Below the pieces are notes generated by a model. It had not been told where the DNA came from. It did not search any database and worked only from the letters and a program-made list of their open reading frames with translations. DNA of 63,881 nucleotides from Pseudomonadota bacterium (GTDB taxonomy: Bacteria; Pseudomonadota; Gammaproteobacteria; Burkholderiales; Burkholderiaceae_C): positions 1 to 63,881 of the forward strand of contig JAVHYA010000022.1 in assembly GCA_031119395.1 (NCBI GenBank), in the 5' to 3' direction. Both the position numbers and the translations under genes were made by a program. Each line of letters opens with the position of its first letter. Within the stretch, counting starts at the first letter, position 1. Positions 17,288-27,608 of the stretch are shown one piece after another.

Positions 17288-18097
17288 ATGATTTTAGCGA
17301 GCCCCTCCCCGCTCAGCGTGGCACTGGGCATCGCCACTGCGGCCGCCTACGGCATGACCGCCGCCTCCGCCTCCCGGCTCGGCCGCCCGGCCACCCAGGC
17401 GCTGCTCGGCCTGGCCTGGCTGCTGCACGCCCTCGCACTCGCCTGGGGCCTCGGCGGCGGGCAGCCCCGCTTCGGCTTCGCACCCGCCCTGTCCGTCACG
17501 GCCTGGCTGGTGCTGACGGTGTACGCGGTCGAAAGCCGGCTCTATCCGCAACTGAGCGTGCGGCGCGTGCTCGCGGCGCTGGGCGCGCTGGCGGTGCTGC
17601 TGGCGGTGGCCTTCCCCGGCACCCCGCTGCATGTGTCGGCATCGCCCTGGCTGCCGCTGCACCTCGCGCTGGGCATCGCGTCCTATGGACTCTTCGGCGC
17701 GGCCGTCGTGCACGCCTGGCTCATGACCCGCGCCGAGAAGCAGATGCGGCAGGCGACGCAGGCCCACGCCGGGGTGCCGCTGCTCACGCTCGAACGCCTG
17801 ACCTTCCGTTTCGTGACGGCCGGCTTCGTGCTGCTGTCGGCCACGCTGCTGGCCGGCCTGTTGTTCAGCGAGACGCTGTACGGCTCCACCATGCGGGCCT
17901 GGAAGTGGGACCACAAGACGGTGTTCTCGATCCTGGCATGGCTCAGTTTCGCCGTGCTTCTGGTCGGGCGCGCCCGCTTCGGCTGGCGCGGCCGCACCGC
18001 CAAGCGCGTGCTGTACGCGGGCGCGGCGCTGCTGCTGCTGGCGTACGTGGGCTCGCGCTTCGTGCTCGAGGTGATCCTGGGGCGCGGCGGCGCATGA
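17288..18097 (+). CDS. ypjD: cytochrome c assembly (CcsA) family inner-membrane protein, YpjD-like
   Basis: A 269-residue polytopic membrane protein of about eight segments. CcsA-family features are SPWLPLHLALGIASYGLFGAAVVHAWLM and FSETLYGSTMRAWKWDHKTVFSILAWLSF; the latter holds the His that in heme-handling relatives binds heme. YpjD proteins are encoded next to ffh in many proteobacteria, as here (92 bases, divergent). In E. coli and Salmonella relatives have been linked to metal homeostasis and membrane-stress regulation rather than proven cytochrome maturation, so the exact role is open. The start at 17288 was chosen over a start 45 bases earlier that would add sequence unlike a membrane protein N-terminus. 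Confidence 0.85.
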   Translation: MILASPSPLSVALGIATAAAYGMTAASASRLGRPATQALLGLAWLLHALALAWGLGGGQPRFGFAPALSVTAWLVLTVYAVESRLYPQLSVRRVLAALGALAVLLAVAFPGTPLHVSASPWLPLHLALGIASYGLFGAAVVHAWLMTRAEKQMRQATQAHAGVPLLTLERLTFRFVTAGFVLLSATLLAGLLFSETLYGSTMRAWKWDHKTVFSILAWLSFAVLLVGRARFGWRGRTAKRVLYAGAALLLLAYVGSRFVLEVILGRGGA

Positions 18098-18333
18098 AGT
18101 ACCTCCTCGTCCTGGCCGTGGTCGCCGTGGCGATCTGGATCTGGCGCAACAACCGGCGCGAGGAGATCCGCGCCGCCGCGCCGCCGCCGAAGCGCTCGCC
18201 GCGGGTCGCGGGGCCGGAGGCGATGGTGCGCTGCGCCCATTGCGGCCTGCACCTGCCCGCGGCGGACGCGGTGTCCGGACGCAGCGGCAGCCACTACTGC
18301 ACGCCGGCCCACCGCCAGGCGGCGGAAGCCTGA
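18094..18333 (+). CDS. PP0621-like small membrane-anchored zinc-ribbon-type protein
   Basis: A 79-residue protein whose ATG overlaps the ypjD stop by four bases. It has one N-terminal membrane helix (YLLVLAVVAVAIWIW), a basic Pro-rich linker, and a C-terminal Cys motif: MVRCAHCGLHLP with a later HYCTPAHRQ. The spacing suggests a small metal-binding ribbon facing the cytoplasm. Similar small proteins sit directly before pilS-pilR in related bacteria. Function unknown. Confidence 0.8.
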   Translation: MKYLLVLAVVAVAIWIWRNNRREEIRAAAPPPKRSPRVAGPEAMVRCAHCGLHLPAADAVSGRSGSHYCTPAHRQAAEA

Positions 18334-18347
18334 GGCCGAGGCCCCCC

Positions 18348-20042
18348 ATGGCGCTGCTCTGGTCGCGCGGCGCCCCGGCCACCGACTGGGCCGGCCTCGA
18401 CATCCCGCCGCCGCCGCGCAGCACCGGCCTGTCGCGGCTGTGGCGCGGCTTCATGACGGCGCGCGTGTTCGTGGGCGTGGTGCTGCTGCTGCTGCTGGGG
18501 GTCACCTACGGCCTGGGGCAGCCCTTCCAGCCGGTGACGACGGCCATCTCGGTGACCTACTTCGCGCTCGCCCTGCTCGGCGCGCGCGTGCTCAATCCCG
18601 AGCCGCCGATCCGGACCCTGGGCCTGGCATGGATCGGCTCGATCGGCGTCGACCTGGCGGCCTTCGCACTGCTGCAGCTGCTGCAGTCGGGCAGCATCAA
18701 TTTCACGCCGCTGTTTGCCCTGCCGGTGCTGATGGGCGCGGTGGTGGGCTCGCTGCCCGTGGGCCTGGCCACGACGGCCGCGGTCACGCTGCTGCTGCTG
18801 GCCGATGCGCTGCACTACTCGCTGGGTTCCGGCGCCGACGCGCCGGCCCGCTACCTGCAGGCCGCGCTCACCGGCACCGGCCTGTTCGTGGTGGCGCTGC
18901 TCGCACACCAGTTGGCCCTGCGCCTGGCCCGCGAGGAGGTGCTGGCCTCGCGCAGCCGCACCTCGGCACAGATGCACGCCCAGGTCAACGAACTGGTGAT
19001 CGAGACGCTGGGCGAAGGCGTGCTGGTGGTGGACGTCGACGGCCGCGTGCATGCCGTCAATCCGGCGGCGGACCTGATCCTGGGCCACGGCCTCGCCGCC
19101 ATGGCGGTGCCCTTCGCGCTCGACAGCTACCCGGCCTGGCGCCCCCTGGCGCAGCTGGCGACACAGACCTTCAAGCGGCGCGAGGGCAAGTCGGCCGAAT
19201 TGCCCATCGCGCAGGCGCGCGGTGCGGCACGCGAGGTGCGCATCCGCACCCGCCTGACGCCGGCGATGGACCAGCGCTCGGAAGGCTTCTGCGTGATGTT
19301 CCTGCAGGACCTGCGCGAACTCGAGGCCCGCATCCGCACCGAGAAGCTGGCGGCCATGGGGCGCATGTCGGCCGCCGTCGCGCACGAGATCCGCAACCCG
19401 CTGGCGGCCATCGCGCAGGCCAGCGCCCTGCTGGCGGAGGACCTGTCCGACGAAGGCCAGCGCCAGCTCAACGGGATGGTGCAGCAGAACGCCCAGCGGC
19501 TGGCGCGCATCGTCGACGATGTGCTGGATGTGTCGCGTGCCCGCCAGCAGCGGGCCCTGCCGCTGGGCGGCGAGACCTTGCCCCTGGACATCGCGGTGCG
19601 CAGCCTGGTCGAGGAATGGGTCCGCCAGAGCCGTCGTCGCGGCGTACTGATGCTCCTGGGCGCGGACACGCAGGTGCGTTTCGAGGAAGAGCACCTGCGC
19701 CGCATCCTGGTGAACCTGCTCGACAACGCGGCCCGCTATGCCAGCCAGGACGAAGGGGCGATCCAGGTGAGCACGGCGGTGGGCGCCAACCGCCGCGCCC
19801 AGCTCGTCGTGTGGAGCGACGGCGCGCCCCTGGACCCGGCGGTGCAGCGGCACCTGTTCGAGCCCTTCTTCTCGTCCGAGAGCCGCTCCAGCGGGCTGGG
19901 CCTGTACATCTGCCGCGAGTTGTGCGAGCGCCATGGCGGCACGATCGGCTACGAGCGGCGCGCCATCGGCGGGGAAGGGCGCGAAGGCAACAGCTTCTTC
20001 GTGCAGTTCGCGCCGGCGCAGGCGCCTTTGCCACCACAATAG
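18348..20042 (+). CDS. pilS: two-component sensor histidine kinase PilS
   Basis: A 564-residue sensor kinase. About six membrane helices occupy residues 30-200. A PAS-like domain follows (VNELVIETLGEGVLVVDVDGRVHAVNPAAD). The H-box is AVAHEIRNPLAAIAQAS, the N-box NLLDNAARYA, and G-boxes include SGLGLYICRELCERHGG. PilS senses at the membrane (pilin itself in Pseudomonas) and phosphorylates PilR to control type IV pilus genes. pilR follows after six bases. No pilin gene is in the window, so the pilus link rests on the gene pair and family resemblance. The ATG at 18348 was preferred; the longer frame overlaps the upstream gene. Confidence 0.88.
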   Translation: MALLWSRGAPATDWAGLDIPPPPRSTGLSRLWRGFMTARVFVGVVLLLLLGVTYGLGQPFQPVTTAISVTYFALALLGARVLNPEPPIRTLGLAWIGSIGVDLAAFALLQLLQSGSINFTPLFALPVLMGAVVGSLPVGLATTAAVTLLLLADALHYSLGSGADAPARYLQAALTGTGLFVVALLAHQLALRLAREEVLASRSRTSAQMHAQVNELVIETLGEGVLVVDVDGRVHAVNPAADLILGHGLAAMAVPFALDSYPAWRPLAQLATQTFKRREGKSAELPIAQARGAAREVRIRTRLTPAMDQRSEGFCVMFLQDLRELEARIRTEKLAAMGRMSAAVAHEIRNPLAAIAQASALLAEDLSDEGQRQLNGMVQQNAQRLARIVDDVLDVSRARQQRALPLGGETLPLDIAVRSLVEEWVRQSRRRGVLMLLGADTQVRFEEEHLRRILVNLLDNAARYASQDEGAIQVSTAVGANRRAQLVVWSDGAPLDPAVQRHLFEPFFSSESRSSGLGLYICRELCERHGGTIGYERRAIGGEGREGNSFFVQFAPAQAPLPPQ

Positions 20043-20048
20043 CGCCCC

Positions 20049-21540
<1,492 letters not shown>

Positions 21541-21548
<8 letters not shown>

Positions 21549-22152
21549 TTCGCCCGGCACCTCGTCCGGCGGCGACGCCGCGCTGTGGGACGGCGGCTGG
21601 TACCGCCCGGCCCACCGTCTCGACTCGCCGAACTTCGGACCCCGCCCCGACGGAACCGCGATCGACCTGATCGTGCTGCACTCGATCAGCCTTCCGCCCG
21701 GCCGCTACGGCGGCGACGAGGTGCAGGCGCTGTTCACGAACCGCCTCGACGGGTCGGCCCACCCCTACTTCGGGCAGATCCGCGGCCTGCAGGTCTCGGC
21801 GCACTTCTACGTGCGCCGCACCGGCGCGCTGTGGCAGTTCGTGAGCTGCGACGACCGGGCCTGGCACGCCGGCGCATCGAGCTGGCGCGGACGCGCCAAC
21901 TGCAACGACTATTCCATCGGCATCGAGCTCGAGGGCCTGGAGGGCGAGCGCTTCGAGGCGGCACAGTACGACGCCCTGGCGACGCTGTGCCCCGCCTTGG
22001 CGCGGCGCTATCCCATCGACGCCGTGGCGGGGCACGAGCACGTCGCGCCGGGCCGCAAGCTCGACCCCGGGCCCGGCTTCGACTGGGCGCGCCTGCAGCG
22101 CGCGCTCGGCTGGTCCGATGCGGCCTTTGCGCCACGCGTGCGGCAGTCCTGA
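21541..22152 (+). CDS. ampD: 1,6-anhydro-N-acetylmuramyl-L-alanine amidase AmpD
   Basis: A 203-residue cytosolic zinc amidase of peptidoglycan recycling that removes the stem peptide from anhydro-muropeptides. Family landmarks are LIVLHSISLPPGRYGG (zinc His), VSAHFYVRRTGALWQFVSCDDRAWHAG, NDYSIGIELEG, and GHEHVAPGRKLDPGPGFDW, which holds the second zinc His, the catalytic Lys and the zinc Asp. The length is typical. The start overlaps the end of pilR, so expression is probably coupled. Together with mpl at 34347, which re-uses the released tripeptide, it gives this window both steps of cytosolic muropeptide recycling. Confidence 0.94.
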
Positions 22153-22164
22153 AATTTTTCTATC

Positions 22165-22186
22165 GGCCAGCCCGTCAGACGGGATG
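22165..22186. other. GC-rich hairpin after ampD
   Basis: GGCCAGCCCGT CAG ACGGGATGGCC folds into a 10-bp stem with one G/A mismatch, 12 bases after the ampD stop. It has no T-tract on the plus strand, though a T-rich run precedes it. It may be a degenerate member of the dispersed repeat or a processing site. Confidence 0.35.
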
Positions 22187-22246
22187 GCCTTGCCGGTCGC
22201 CGCCCCTGTCGCCGCGCGAGGCCAACGCAGCAACCATGCGGCCTTC

Positions 22247-22291
22247 AAGCCCAAAAAGGCCCGCAAGGCCCGTGGGGCGGGGCTCGCGCTA
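22247..22291 (-). repeat. possible degenerate copy of the dispersed repeat upstream of nrdA
   Basis: AAGCCCAAAAAGGCCCGCAAGG closely resembles the end of the copy inside the RNase II-like gene (AAGCCAAAAAGGCCCGGAGG at 42357). The GCTAT half is not recognisable. The rest of the 363-base ampD-nrdA spacer holds the NrdR boxes and promoter listed separately. Confidence 0.4.
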
Positions 22292-22371
22292 AGGTGGAGC
22301 AACCCCGATGCGCCTTGCGCAGGCACCGAGGGCGCGACGGCTTTTCGCAACACAGCGGCCTACCGCAAAAA

Positions 22372-22387
22372 ACACTACAGGTAGTGG
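22372..22387 (+). promoter_or_regulatory. NrdR box 1 upstream of nrdA
   Basis: ACACTACAGGTAGTGG is a near-palindrome agreeing with the NrdR consensus acaCwAtATaTwGtgt at the outer ACACTA and TAGTG positions. It lies just upstream of the predicted -35 element. Confidence 0.7.
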
Positions 22388-22388
22388 C

Positions 22389-22417
22389 TTGAAGCCCACT
22401 TGCACCCTAGATATAGT
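22389..22417 (+). promoter_or_regulatory. predicted nrdA promoter
   Basis: TTGAAG (22389-22394) and TATAGT (22412-22417) are separated by exactly 17 bases, a good sigma-70 promoter. The -10 element lies inside NrdR box 2 and the -35 element directly follows box 1, so a repressor bound to both boxes would cover the promoter. The start site would be near 22424, about 90 bases before the nrdA ATG. Confidence 0.6.
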
Positions 22418-22419
22418 GT
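22404..22419 (+). promoter_or_regulatory. NrdR box 2 upstream of nrdA
   Basis: ACCCTAGATATAGTGT matches the NrdR consensus at nearly all conserved positions. Its centre is 32 bases from that of box 1, about three helical turns, which is the spacing usual for tandem NrdR boxes. Confidence 0.75.
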
Positions 22420-22515
22420 GCGCCTGCCCCCAACTACTCGGCCCCCGCGAGACGCTCGCACCCCGGCCGGGACGGCCCGGCACACAACAACCACAGACGT
22501 CAACGAAGGACCCGA

Positions 22516-25452
22516 ATGCAAGCTGCCCTGACCTCCCCCTCGACCCCTCGCGCCGTGCCCGCGGCGACGTCCCAGGGCCGTGACGTGGCGAGCGCCGCCA
22601 GCCCGGCCCTCGCGCATTACCAGATCATCCGGCGCAACGGCGCCGTCGTGCCCTTCGAGCCGAACAAGATCGCCGTGGCGATGATGAAGGCCTTCCTGGC
22701 CGTGCACGGCACCCAGGGCGCGGCCTCGGCCAGCGTGCGCGAGACCGTCGACGGCCTGACCCAGGCGGTGGTGCGCGCGATGGTGCGCTCGCGCCCCGGC
22801 GGCGGCACCTTCCACATCGAAGACGTGCAGGACCAGGTCGAACTGGGCCTGATGCGCGGCGGCCACCACGAGGTGGCACGTGCCTACGTGCTGTACCGCG
22901 AACGCCGCACCCAGGAACGCCAGAAGCAGGGCGAGCAGAGCGCCAAGCCCGTCCTGCCGACGCTGCACGTGCTGGACCGCGGCGAGCGCGTCGCCCTGGA
23001 CATGGCGGCCCTGCAAGGCCTGCTCGAGTCGGCCTGCGCGAACCTGGGCGAAGGCGTCAAGGCCGATCCGATCGTCGCCGAGACGATGCGCAACCTGTAC
23101 GACGGCGTGCCCCTGGACGAGGTCTACAAGGCATCGATCCTGGCGGCCCGCACGCTCATCGAGAAGGATCCCGACTACACCTTCGCCACCGCGCGCCTGC
23201 TGCTGCACACGATCTTCAAGGAAGTGCTCGGCCGCGAAGTGACCCACGCCGAGATGGCGCAGGGCTATGCCGACTACTTCCCCCACTTCATCAAGAAGGG
23301 CGTCGACAACGAGCTGCTGGACGAGAAGCTGCTGCAGTACGACCTGGCCCGCCTGGGCGCCGCACTGAAGGCCGAGCGCGACCTGAAGTTCGACTACCTC
23401 GGCCTGCAGACGCTGTACGACCGCTACTTCCTGCACGTGCGCAAGCAGCGCATCGAACTGCCGCAGGCCTTCTTCATGCGCGTGGCCATGGGCCTGGCGC
23501 TCAACGAGATCGACCGCGAGGCGCGCGCCATCGAGTTCTACGAGGTGCTGTCGTCCTTCGACTTCATGTCGTCCACCCCCACGCTGTTCAACAGCGGCAC
23601 GCTGCGCTCGCAGCTGTCGTCGTGCTACCTGACGACCGTGCCCGACGACCTGGACGGCATCTACGAGTCGATCAAGGAAAACGCGCTGCTGTCGAAGTTC
23701 GCCGGCGGCCTGGGCAACGACTGGACCCGCGTGCGGGCGCTCGGCAGCCACATCAAGGGCACCAACGGCGAATCGCAGGGCGTCGTGCCCTTCCTGAAGG
23801 TGGTCAACGACACGGCCGTGGCCGTGAACCAGGGCGGCAAGCGCAAGGGCGCGGTCTGCACCTACCTGGAAACCTGGCACCTGGACATCGAGGAGTTCCT
23901 GGAGCTGCGCAAGAACACGGGTGACGACCGCCGCCGCACCCACGACATGAACACGGCGAACTGGATTCCCGACCTGTTCATGCGCCGCGTGATGGAAAAG
24001 GGCAGCTGGACCCTGTTCTCGCCCTCTTCCGTGCCCGACCTGCACGACCTGTTCGGCGCCGACTTCGAGAAGGCCTACGTCGCCTACGAAGAGAAGGCCG
24101 CCCGCGGCGAAATCAAGCCGGCCAAGACGGTGCCGGCCACCGACCTGTGGCGCAAGATGCTCTCGATGCTGTTCGAGACCGGCCACCCCTGGATCACCTT
24201 CAAGGACGCCTGCAACGTGCGCTCGCCGCAGCAGCACGCCGGTGTGGTGCACTCGTCCAACCTGTGCACCGAGATCACGCTGAACACCAGCGACACCGAG
24301 ACCGCGGTCTGCAACCTGGGTTCGGTGAACCTGCTGCAGCACCTGAAGGACGGGGCGGTCGACCAGGAGAAGCTCAAGAAGACCATCTCCACCGCCATGC
24401 GGATGCTCGACAACGTGATCGACATCAACTACTACGCGGTGAAGAAGGCGCGCGACTCCAACCTGCGCCACCGCCCGGTGGGCCTGGGCCTGATGGGCTT
24501 CCAGGACGCGCTGTACGAGCTGCGCATCCCCTACGGCAGCGAGCAGGCGGTGGAATTCGCCGACCGTTCGATGGAAGCGATCTGCTACCACGCCTACTGG
24601 GCCTCGACCGAGCTGGCCCGCGAGCGCGGCAAGTACTCCAGCTTCCGCGGCTCGCTGTGGGACAAGGGCATCCTGCCGATCGACTCGCTGGACCTGCTCG
24701 AGAAGGCGCGCGGCGGCTACGTCGAGGTGGACCGCTCGGCCTCGCTCGACTGGGATGCCCTGCGCGCCAAGATCGCGCAGGACGGCATGCGCAACTCCAA
24801 CTGCGTGGCGATCGCGCCCACGGCCACGATCTCCAACATCATCGGCGTCGACGCGTCGATCGAACCCTGCTTCGGCAACCTGTCGGTGAAGTCCAACCTG
24901 TCGGGCGAGTTCACCGTCATCAACCACTACCTGGTGCGCGACCTCAAGCGCCTGGGCCTGTGGGACGACGTGATGGTCATGGACCTCAAGCACTTCGACG
25001 GTTCGCTGCGCCCCATCGACCGCGTGCCGCAGGACATCAAGGCCCTGTACGCGACCGCCTTCGAGGTCGAGCCGACCTGGCTGGTGGAGGCGGCTGCGCG
25101 TCGCCAGAAGTGGATCGACCAGGCCCAGTCGCTGAACATCTACATGGCCGGCGCCTCGGGCAAGAAGCTCGACGACACCTACAAGCTCGCGTGGCTGCGC
25201 GGCCTGAAGACCACCTACTACCTGCGCACCATCAGCGCCACGCACGCCGAGAAGTCGACGGTGCAGTCGGGCCGCCTCAACGCCGTGTCCTCGGGCGGCA
25301 GCCACGAGATGTCGGCCGCTGCCGCAAAGCCCGCGGCACCGAGCGCGCTCGAACTCGCGGCCGCTGCCGCACAGGCGCAGATGGCTGCGGTGCCCGCGAC
25401 CGACATCAAGTTCTGCGCGATCGACGACCCGGGCTGCGAAGCCTGCCAGTGA
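22516..25452 (+). CDS. nrdA: ribonucleoside-diphosphate reductase alpha subunit (class I)
   Basis: A 978-residue catalytic subunit converting ribonucleoside diphosphates to deoxy forms. An ATP-cone near residues 30-120 (IIRRNGAVVPFEPNKIAVAMMKAF) implies dATP feedback control. The barrel contains SSTPTLFNSGT, SCYLTTV, the NLCTEI active-site block and the radical-path Tyr region; RTISATHAEKSTVQSG is near the end. The last residues form the redox CxxC pair (CEAC), re-reduced by thioredoxin or glutaredoxin. An Ala-rich linker precedes that tail. Two NrdR boxes flank the promoter. nrdB follows after 158 bases containing a terminator, so nrdB may also have its own promoter. Confidence 0.97.
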   Translation: MQAALTSPSTPRAVPAATSQGRDVASAASPALAHYQIIRRNGAVVPFEPNKIAVAMMKAFLAVHGTQGAASASVRETVDGLTQAVVRAMVRSRPGGGTFHIEDVQDQVELGLMRGGHHEVARAYVLYRERRTQERQKQGEQSAKPVLPTLHVLDRGERVALDMAALQGLLESACANLGEGVKADPIVAETMRNLYDGVPLDEVYKASILAARTLIEKDPDYTFATARLLLHTIFKEVLGREVTHAEMAQGYADYFPHFIKKGVDNELLDEKLLQYDLARLGAALKAERDLKFDYLGLQTLYDRYFLHVRKQRIELPQAFFMRVAMGLALNEIDREARAIEFYEVLSSFDFMSSTPTLFNSGTLRSQLSSCYLTTVPDDLDGIYESIKENALLSKFAGGLGNDWTRVRALGSHIKGTNGESQGVVPFLKVVNDTAVAVNQGGKRKGAVCTYLETWHLDIEEFLELRKNTGDDRRRTHDMNTANWIPDLFMRRVMEKGSWTLFSPSSVPDLHDLFGADFEKAYVAYEEKAARGEIKPAKTVPATDLWRKMLSMLFETGHPWITFKDACNVRSPQQHAGVVHSSNLCTEITLNTSDTETAVCNLGSVNLLQHLKDGAVDQEKLKKTISTAMRMLDNVIDINYYAVKKARDSNLRHRPVGLGLMGFQDALYELRIPYGSEQAVEFADRSMEAICYHAYWASTELARERGKYSSFRGSLWDKGILPIDSLDLLEKARGGYVEVDRSASLDWDALRAKIAQDGMRNSNCVAIAPTATISNIIGVDASIEPCFGNLSVKSNLSGEFTVINHYLVRDLKRLGLWDDVMVMDLKHFDGSLRPIDRVPQDIKALYATAFEVEPTWLVEAAARRQKWIDQAQSLNIYMAGASGKKLDDTYKLAWLRGLKTTYYLRTISATHAEKSTVQSGRLNAVSSGGSHEMSAAAAKPAAPSALELAAAAAQAQMAAVPATDIKFCAIDDPGCEACQ

Positions 25453-25460
25453 TGGCGATG

Positions 25461-25495
25461 AAGAGCGGTCCGCGACGGACCGCTCTTCTCTTTTC
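25461..25495 (+). terminator. terminator between nrdA and nrdB
   Basis: A perfect 12-bp stem (AAGAGCGGTCCG, loop CGA, CGGACCGCTCTT) followed by CTCTTTT. It lies eight bases after the nrdA stop and could limit read-through into nrdB. Confidence 0.8.
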
Positions 25496-25563
25496 GCGCG
25501 GCTTCGGACGACATGCACGACGCCTGCGCACAACATAATTTGGGCAGCTGCGTGGCGGATAAC

Positions 25564-25592
25564 TTCTCAACACGCATCGTTGCTCTGATAAT
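25564..25592 (+). promoter_or_regulatory. possible nrdB promoter
   Basis: TTCTCA and GATAAT are separated by 17 bases in an AT-rich patch just upstream of nrdB and after the nrdA terminator. The -35 match is weak. No convincing NrdR box is seen here. Confidence 0.35.
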
Positions 25593-25610
25593 TGAGCATT
25601 GGATTTTTCT

Positions 25611-26825
25611 ATGTTGACCTGGGACGAAGAAGTCAAGCCCTCTGCACCGAGGAGCCAGCCGCAAACTTCATCGAGCAACGCCGCAGCAGCGGGAGCCTCG
25701 ATGGCGGCAGCGACTTCCCTTCCTGCTGCTTCGCTCGCCACGCACTCGTTCGCGTCGCCCGCCGCAGCTCCTGCTCCCGCCGCCTCGCACGCTGCACCGG
25801 CGAGCGCACGCCGCGTCAACGCGGCAGACAAGCGCATCATCAACGGCCAGACCGACGTCAACCAGCTGGTGCCGTTCAAGTACAAGTGGGCGTGGGAGAA
25901 GTACCTCGCCACCTGCGCCAACCACTGGATGCCGCAGGAAGTGAACATGAACCGCGACATCGCCCTGTGGAAGGACCCGAACGGTCTGACCGAGGACGAG
26001 CGGCGCATCGTCAAGCGCAACCTCGGCTTCTTCGTGACCGCCGATTCGCTGGCGGCCAACAACATCGTGCTGGGCACCTATCGCCACATCACGGCGCCCG
26101 AATGCCGGCAGTTCCTGCTGCGCCAGGCCTTCGAGGAAGCGATCCACACGCACGCCTACCAGTACATCGTCGAGTCGCTCGGCCTGGACGAGGCCGAGAT
26201 CTTCAACGCCTACAACGAAGTCCAGTCCATCCGCGACAAGGACGAGTTCCTGATCCCGTTCATCGGCGCGATCATGGACCCCAACTTCCACACCGGCACG
26301 CCCGAGAACGACCAGACGCTGCTCAAGAGCCTGATCGTCTTCGCCTGCCTGATGGAGGGCCTGTTCTTCTACGTCGGCTTCACGCAGATCCTGGCGCTGG
26401 GCCGCCAGAACAAGATGACCGGCGCGGCCGAGCAGTACCAGTACATCCTGCGCGACGAATCGATGCACTGCAATTTCGGCATCGACCTGATCAACCAGCT
26501 CAAGCTCGAGAACCCGCACCTGTGGACGCCCGAGTTCAAGGCCGAGATCAAGGGCCTGTTCCAGAAGGCCGTCGAGCTCGAATACCGCTATGCCGAAGAC
26601 ACCATGCCGCGCGGCGTGCTCGGCATGAACGCCTCCATGTTCAAGGGCTACCTGCGCTACATCGCCAACCGGCGTGCGACGCAGATCGGCCTCGAAGCGC
26701 TCTTCCCGAACGAGGAAAACCCGTTCCCCTGGATGAGCGAAATGATCGACCTGAAGAAAGAGCGCAACTTCTTCGAAACCCGCGTGATCGAGTACCAGTC
26801 GGGTGGTGCGCTCTCCTGGGATTGA
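25611..26825 (+). CDS. nrdB: ribonucleoside-diphosphate reductase beta subunit (class I)
   Basis: A 404-residue radical-generating subunit. Metal-site motifs are in order: [39 protein letters not shown] (with the radical Tyr region), [16 protein letters not shown] and [13 protein letters not shown]. The C-terminus ([10 protein letters not shown]) is the tail that docks on the alpha subunit. The protein begins [11 protein letters not shown], then has an Ala/Ser/Pro-rich insert of about 60 residues before the conserved core ([20 protein letters not shown]). An alternative TTG start 12 bases earlier is unlikely. Confidence 0.96.
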   Translation: MLTWDEEVKPSAPRSQPQTSSSNAAAAGASMAAATSLPAASLATHSFASPAAAPAPAASHAAPASARRVNAADKRIINGQTDVNQLVPFKYKWAWEKYLATCANHWMPQEVNMNRDIALWKDPNGLTEDERRIVKRNLGFFVTADSLAANNIVLGTYRHITAPECRQFLLRQAFEEAIHTHAYQYIVESLGLDEAEIFNAYNEVQSIRDKDEFLIPFIGAIMDPNFHTGTPENDQTLLKSLIVFACLMEGLFFYVGFTQILALGRQNKMTGAAEQYQYILRDESMHCNFGIDLINQLKLENPHLWTPEFKAEIKGLFQKAVELEYRYAEDTMPRGVLGMNASMFKGYLRYIANRRATQIGLEALFPNEENPFPWMSEMIDLKKERNFFETRVIEYQSGGALSWD

Positions 26826-26905
26826 GTTTCCAAATAATCGAATGGATCCAAGAATCACCCCGATCGCTTCATGCACCGCAGAGTGCAGCGGCCGGGGTTC
26901 CCGTG

Positions 26906-26939
26906 TTCATGGCGCTGGAGTCTGCTCCAACGCCATGAA
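26906..26939 (+). other. strong stem-loop between nrdB and the histone-like gene
   Basis: TTCATGGCG-C-TGGAG, loop TCTG, CTCCA-A-CGCCATGAA: fourteen paired bases with one C/A mismatch and no following T-run. It lies 80 bases after nrdB and 75 before the histone gene. It could protect the 3' end of nrdB RNA or act in the histone leader. Confidence 0.5.
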
Positions 26940-27013
26940 TCGCTTCTCGCTCGCAGACGAGTGGAGGAGTGCTTCCAAAGGTTGATGTTTTCAACTTGAT
27001 CAAGGAGAAAGAA

Positions 27014-27517
27014 ATGGCAACTGCAAAGAAAGCGCCGGCGAAGAAAGCGGCCGCGAAGAAGGCTCCGGCCAAGAAGGTCGCAGCAGCGAAGAAGGCACCG
27101 GCCAAGAAGGTCGTCGCCAAGAAGGCACCGGCGAAGAAGGTTGCGGCCAAGAAGGTCGCCGCCAAGAAGGCGCCGGCGAAGAAGGTCGCGGCCAAGAAGG
27201 TCGCAGCGAAGAAGGCCCCCGCCAAGAAGGTTGCGGCCAAGAAGGTCGTCGCCAAGAAGGCACCGGCGAAGAAGGCTGCAGCCAAGAAGGCGCCGGCGAA
27301 GAAGGCCGCTGCCAAGAAGGCGCCTGCCAAGAAGGCTGCTGCGAAAAAGGCCCCTGCCAAGAAGCCTGCTGCCAAGAAGGCCGCCAAGAAGCCCGCTGCG
27401 AAGAAGGCCGCCAAGCCTGCGCCTGCTGCCAAGGCAGCCGCTGCGCCTGCGCCTGCCGCACAGACCACGCTGAACCCGCAGGCAGCCTGGCCGTTCCCGA
27501 CGGCCAGCAAGCCCTGA
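27014..27517 (+). CDS. histone H1-like Lys/Ala/Pro-rich DNA-binding protein
   Basis: A 167-residue protein built almost wholly of AKKAPAKK- and AKKVAAKK-type repeats up to about residue 130, followed by a Pro/Ala linker and the distinct end TTLNPQAAWPFP. AAGGAG sits seven bases before the ATG at 27014. Such proteins resemble the eukaryotic histone H1 tail and bind DNA non-specifically through lysines, affecting nucleoid compaction. The underlying DNA is a tandem of GCCAAGAAGG-like units, so repeat number should vary between strains. A terminator follows, so it is a single-gene unit. Confidence 0.92.
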   Translation: MATAKKAPAKKAAAKKAPAKKVAAAKKAPAKKVVAKKAPAKKVAAKKVAAKKAPAKKVAAKKVAAKKAPAKKVAAKKVVAKKAPAKKAAAKKAPAKKAAAKKAPAKKAAAKKAPAKKPAAKKAAKKPAAKKAAKPAPAAKAAAAPAPAAQTTLNPQAAWPFPTASKP

Positions 27518-27543
27518 GTCGCTTCAGCAGCGCCTGTCAGGCC

Positions 27544-27576
27544 AAGCCCGGCACCGCAAGGTGCCGGGCTTTTTTC
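27544..27576 (+). terminator. terminator after the histone-like gene
   Basis: An 11-bp stem (AAGCCCGGCAC, loop CGCAAG, GTGCCGGGCTT) continued by five T. It lies 26 bases after the stop codon. Confidence 0.9.
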
Positions 27577-27608
27577 ATGCCATCGCCGCTTCTCGGCGGC
27601 GAACGATC

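Noticed and set aside
27014-27517. Tandem repeat array that could be taken for a CRISPR or minisatellite
   Set aside because: The repeats are the AAGAAGG-type codons of the histone H1-like gene, in frame throughout, without spacers.
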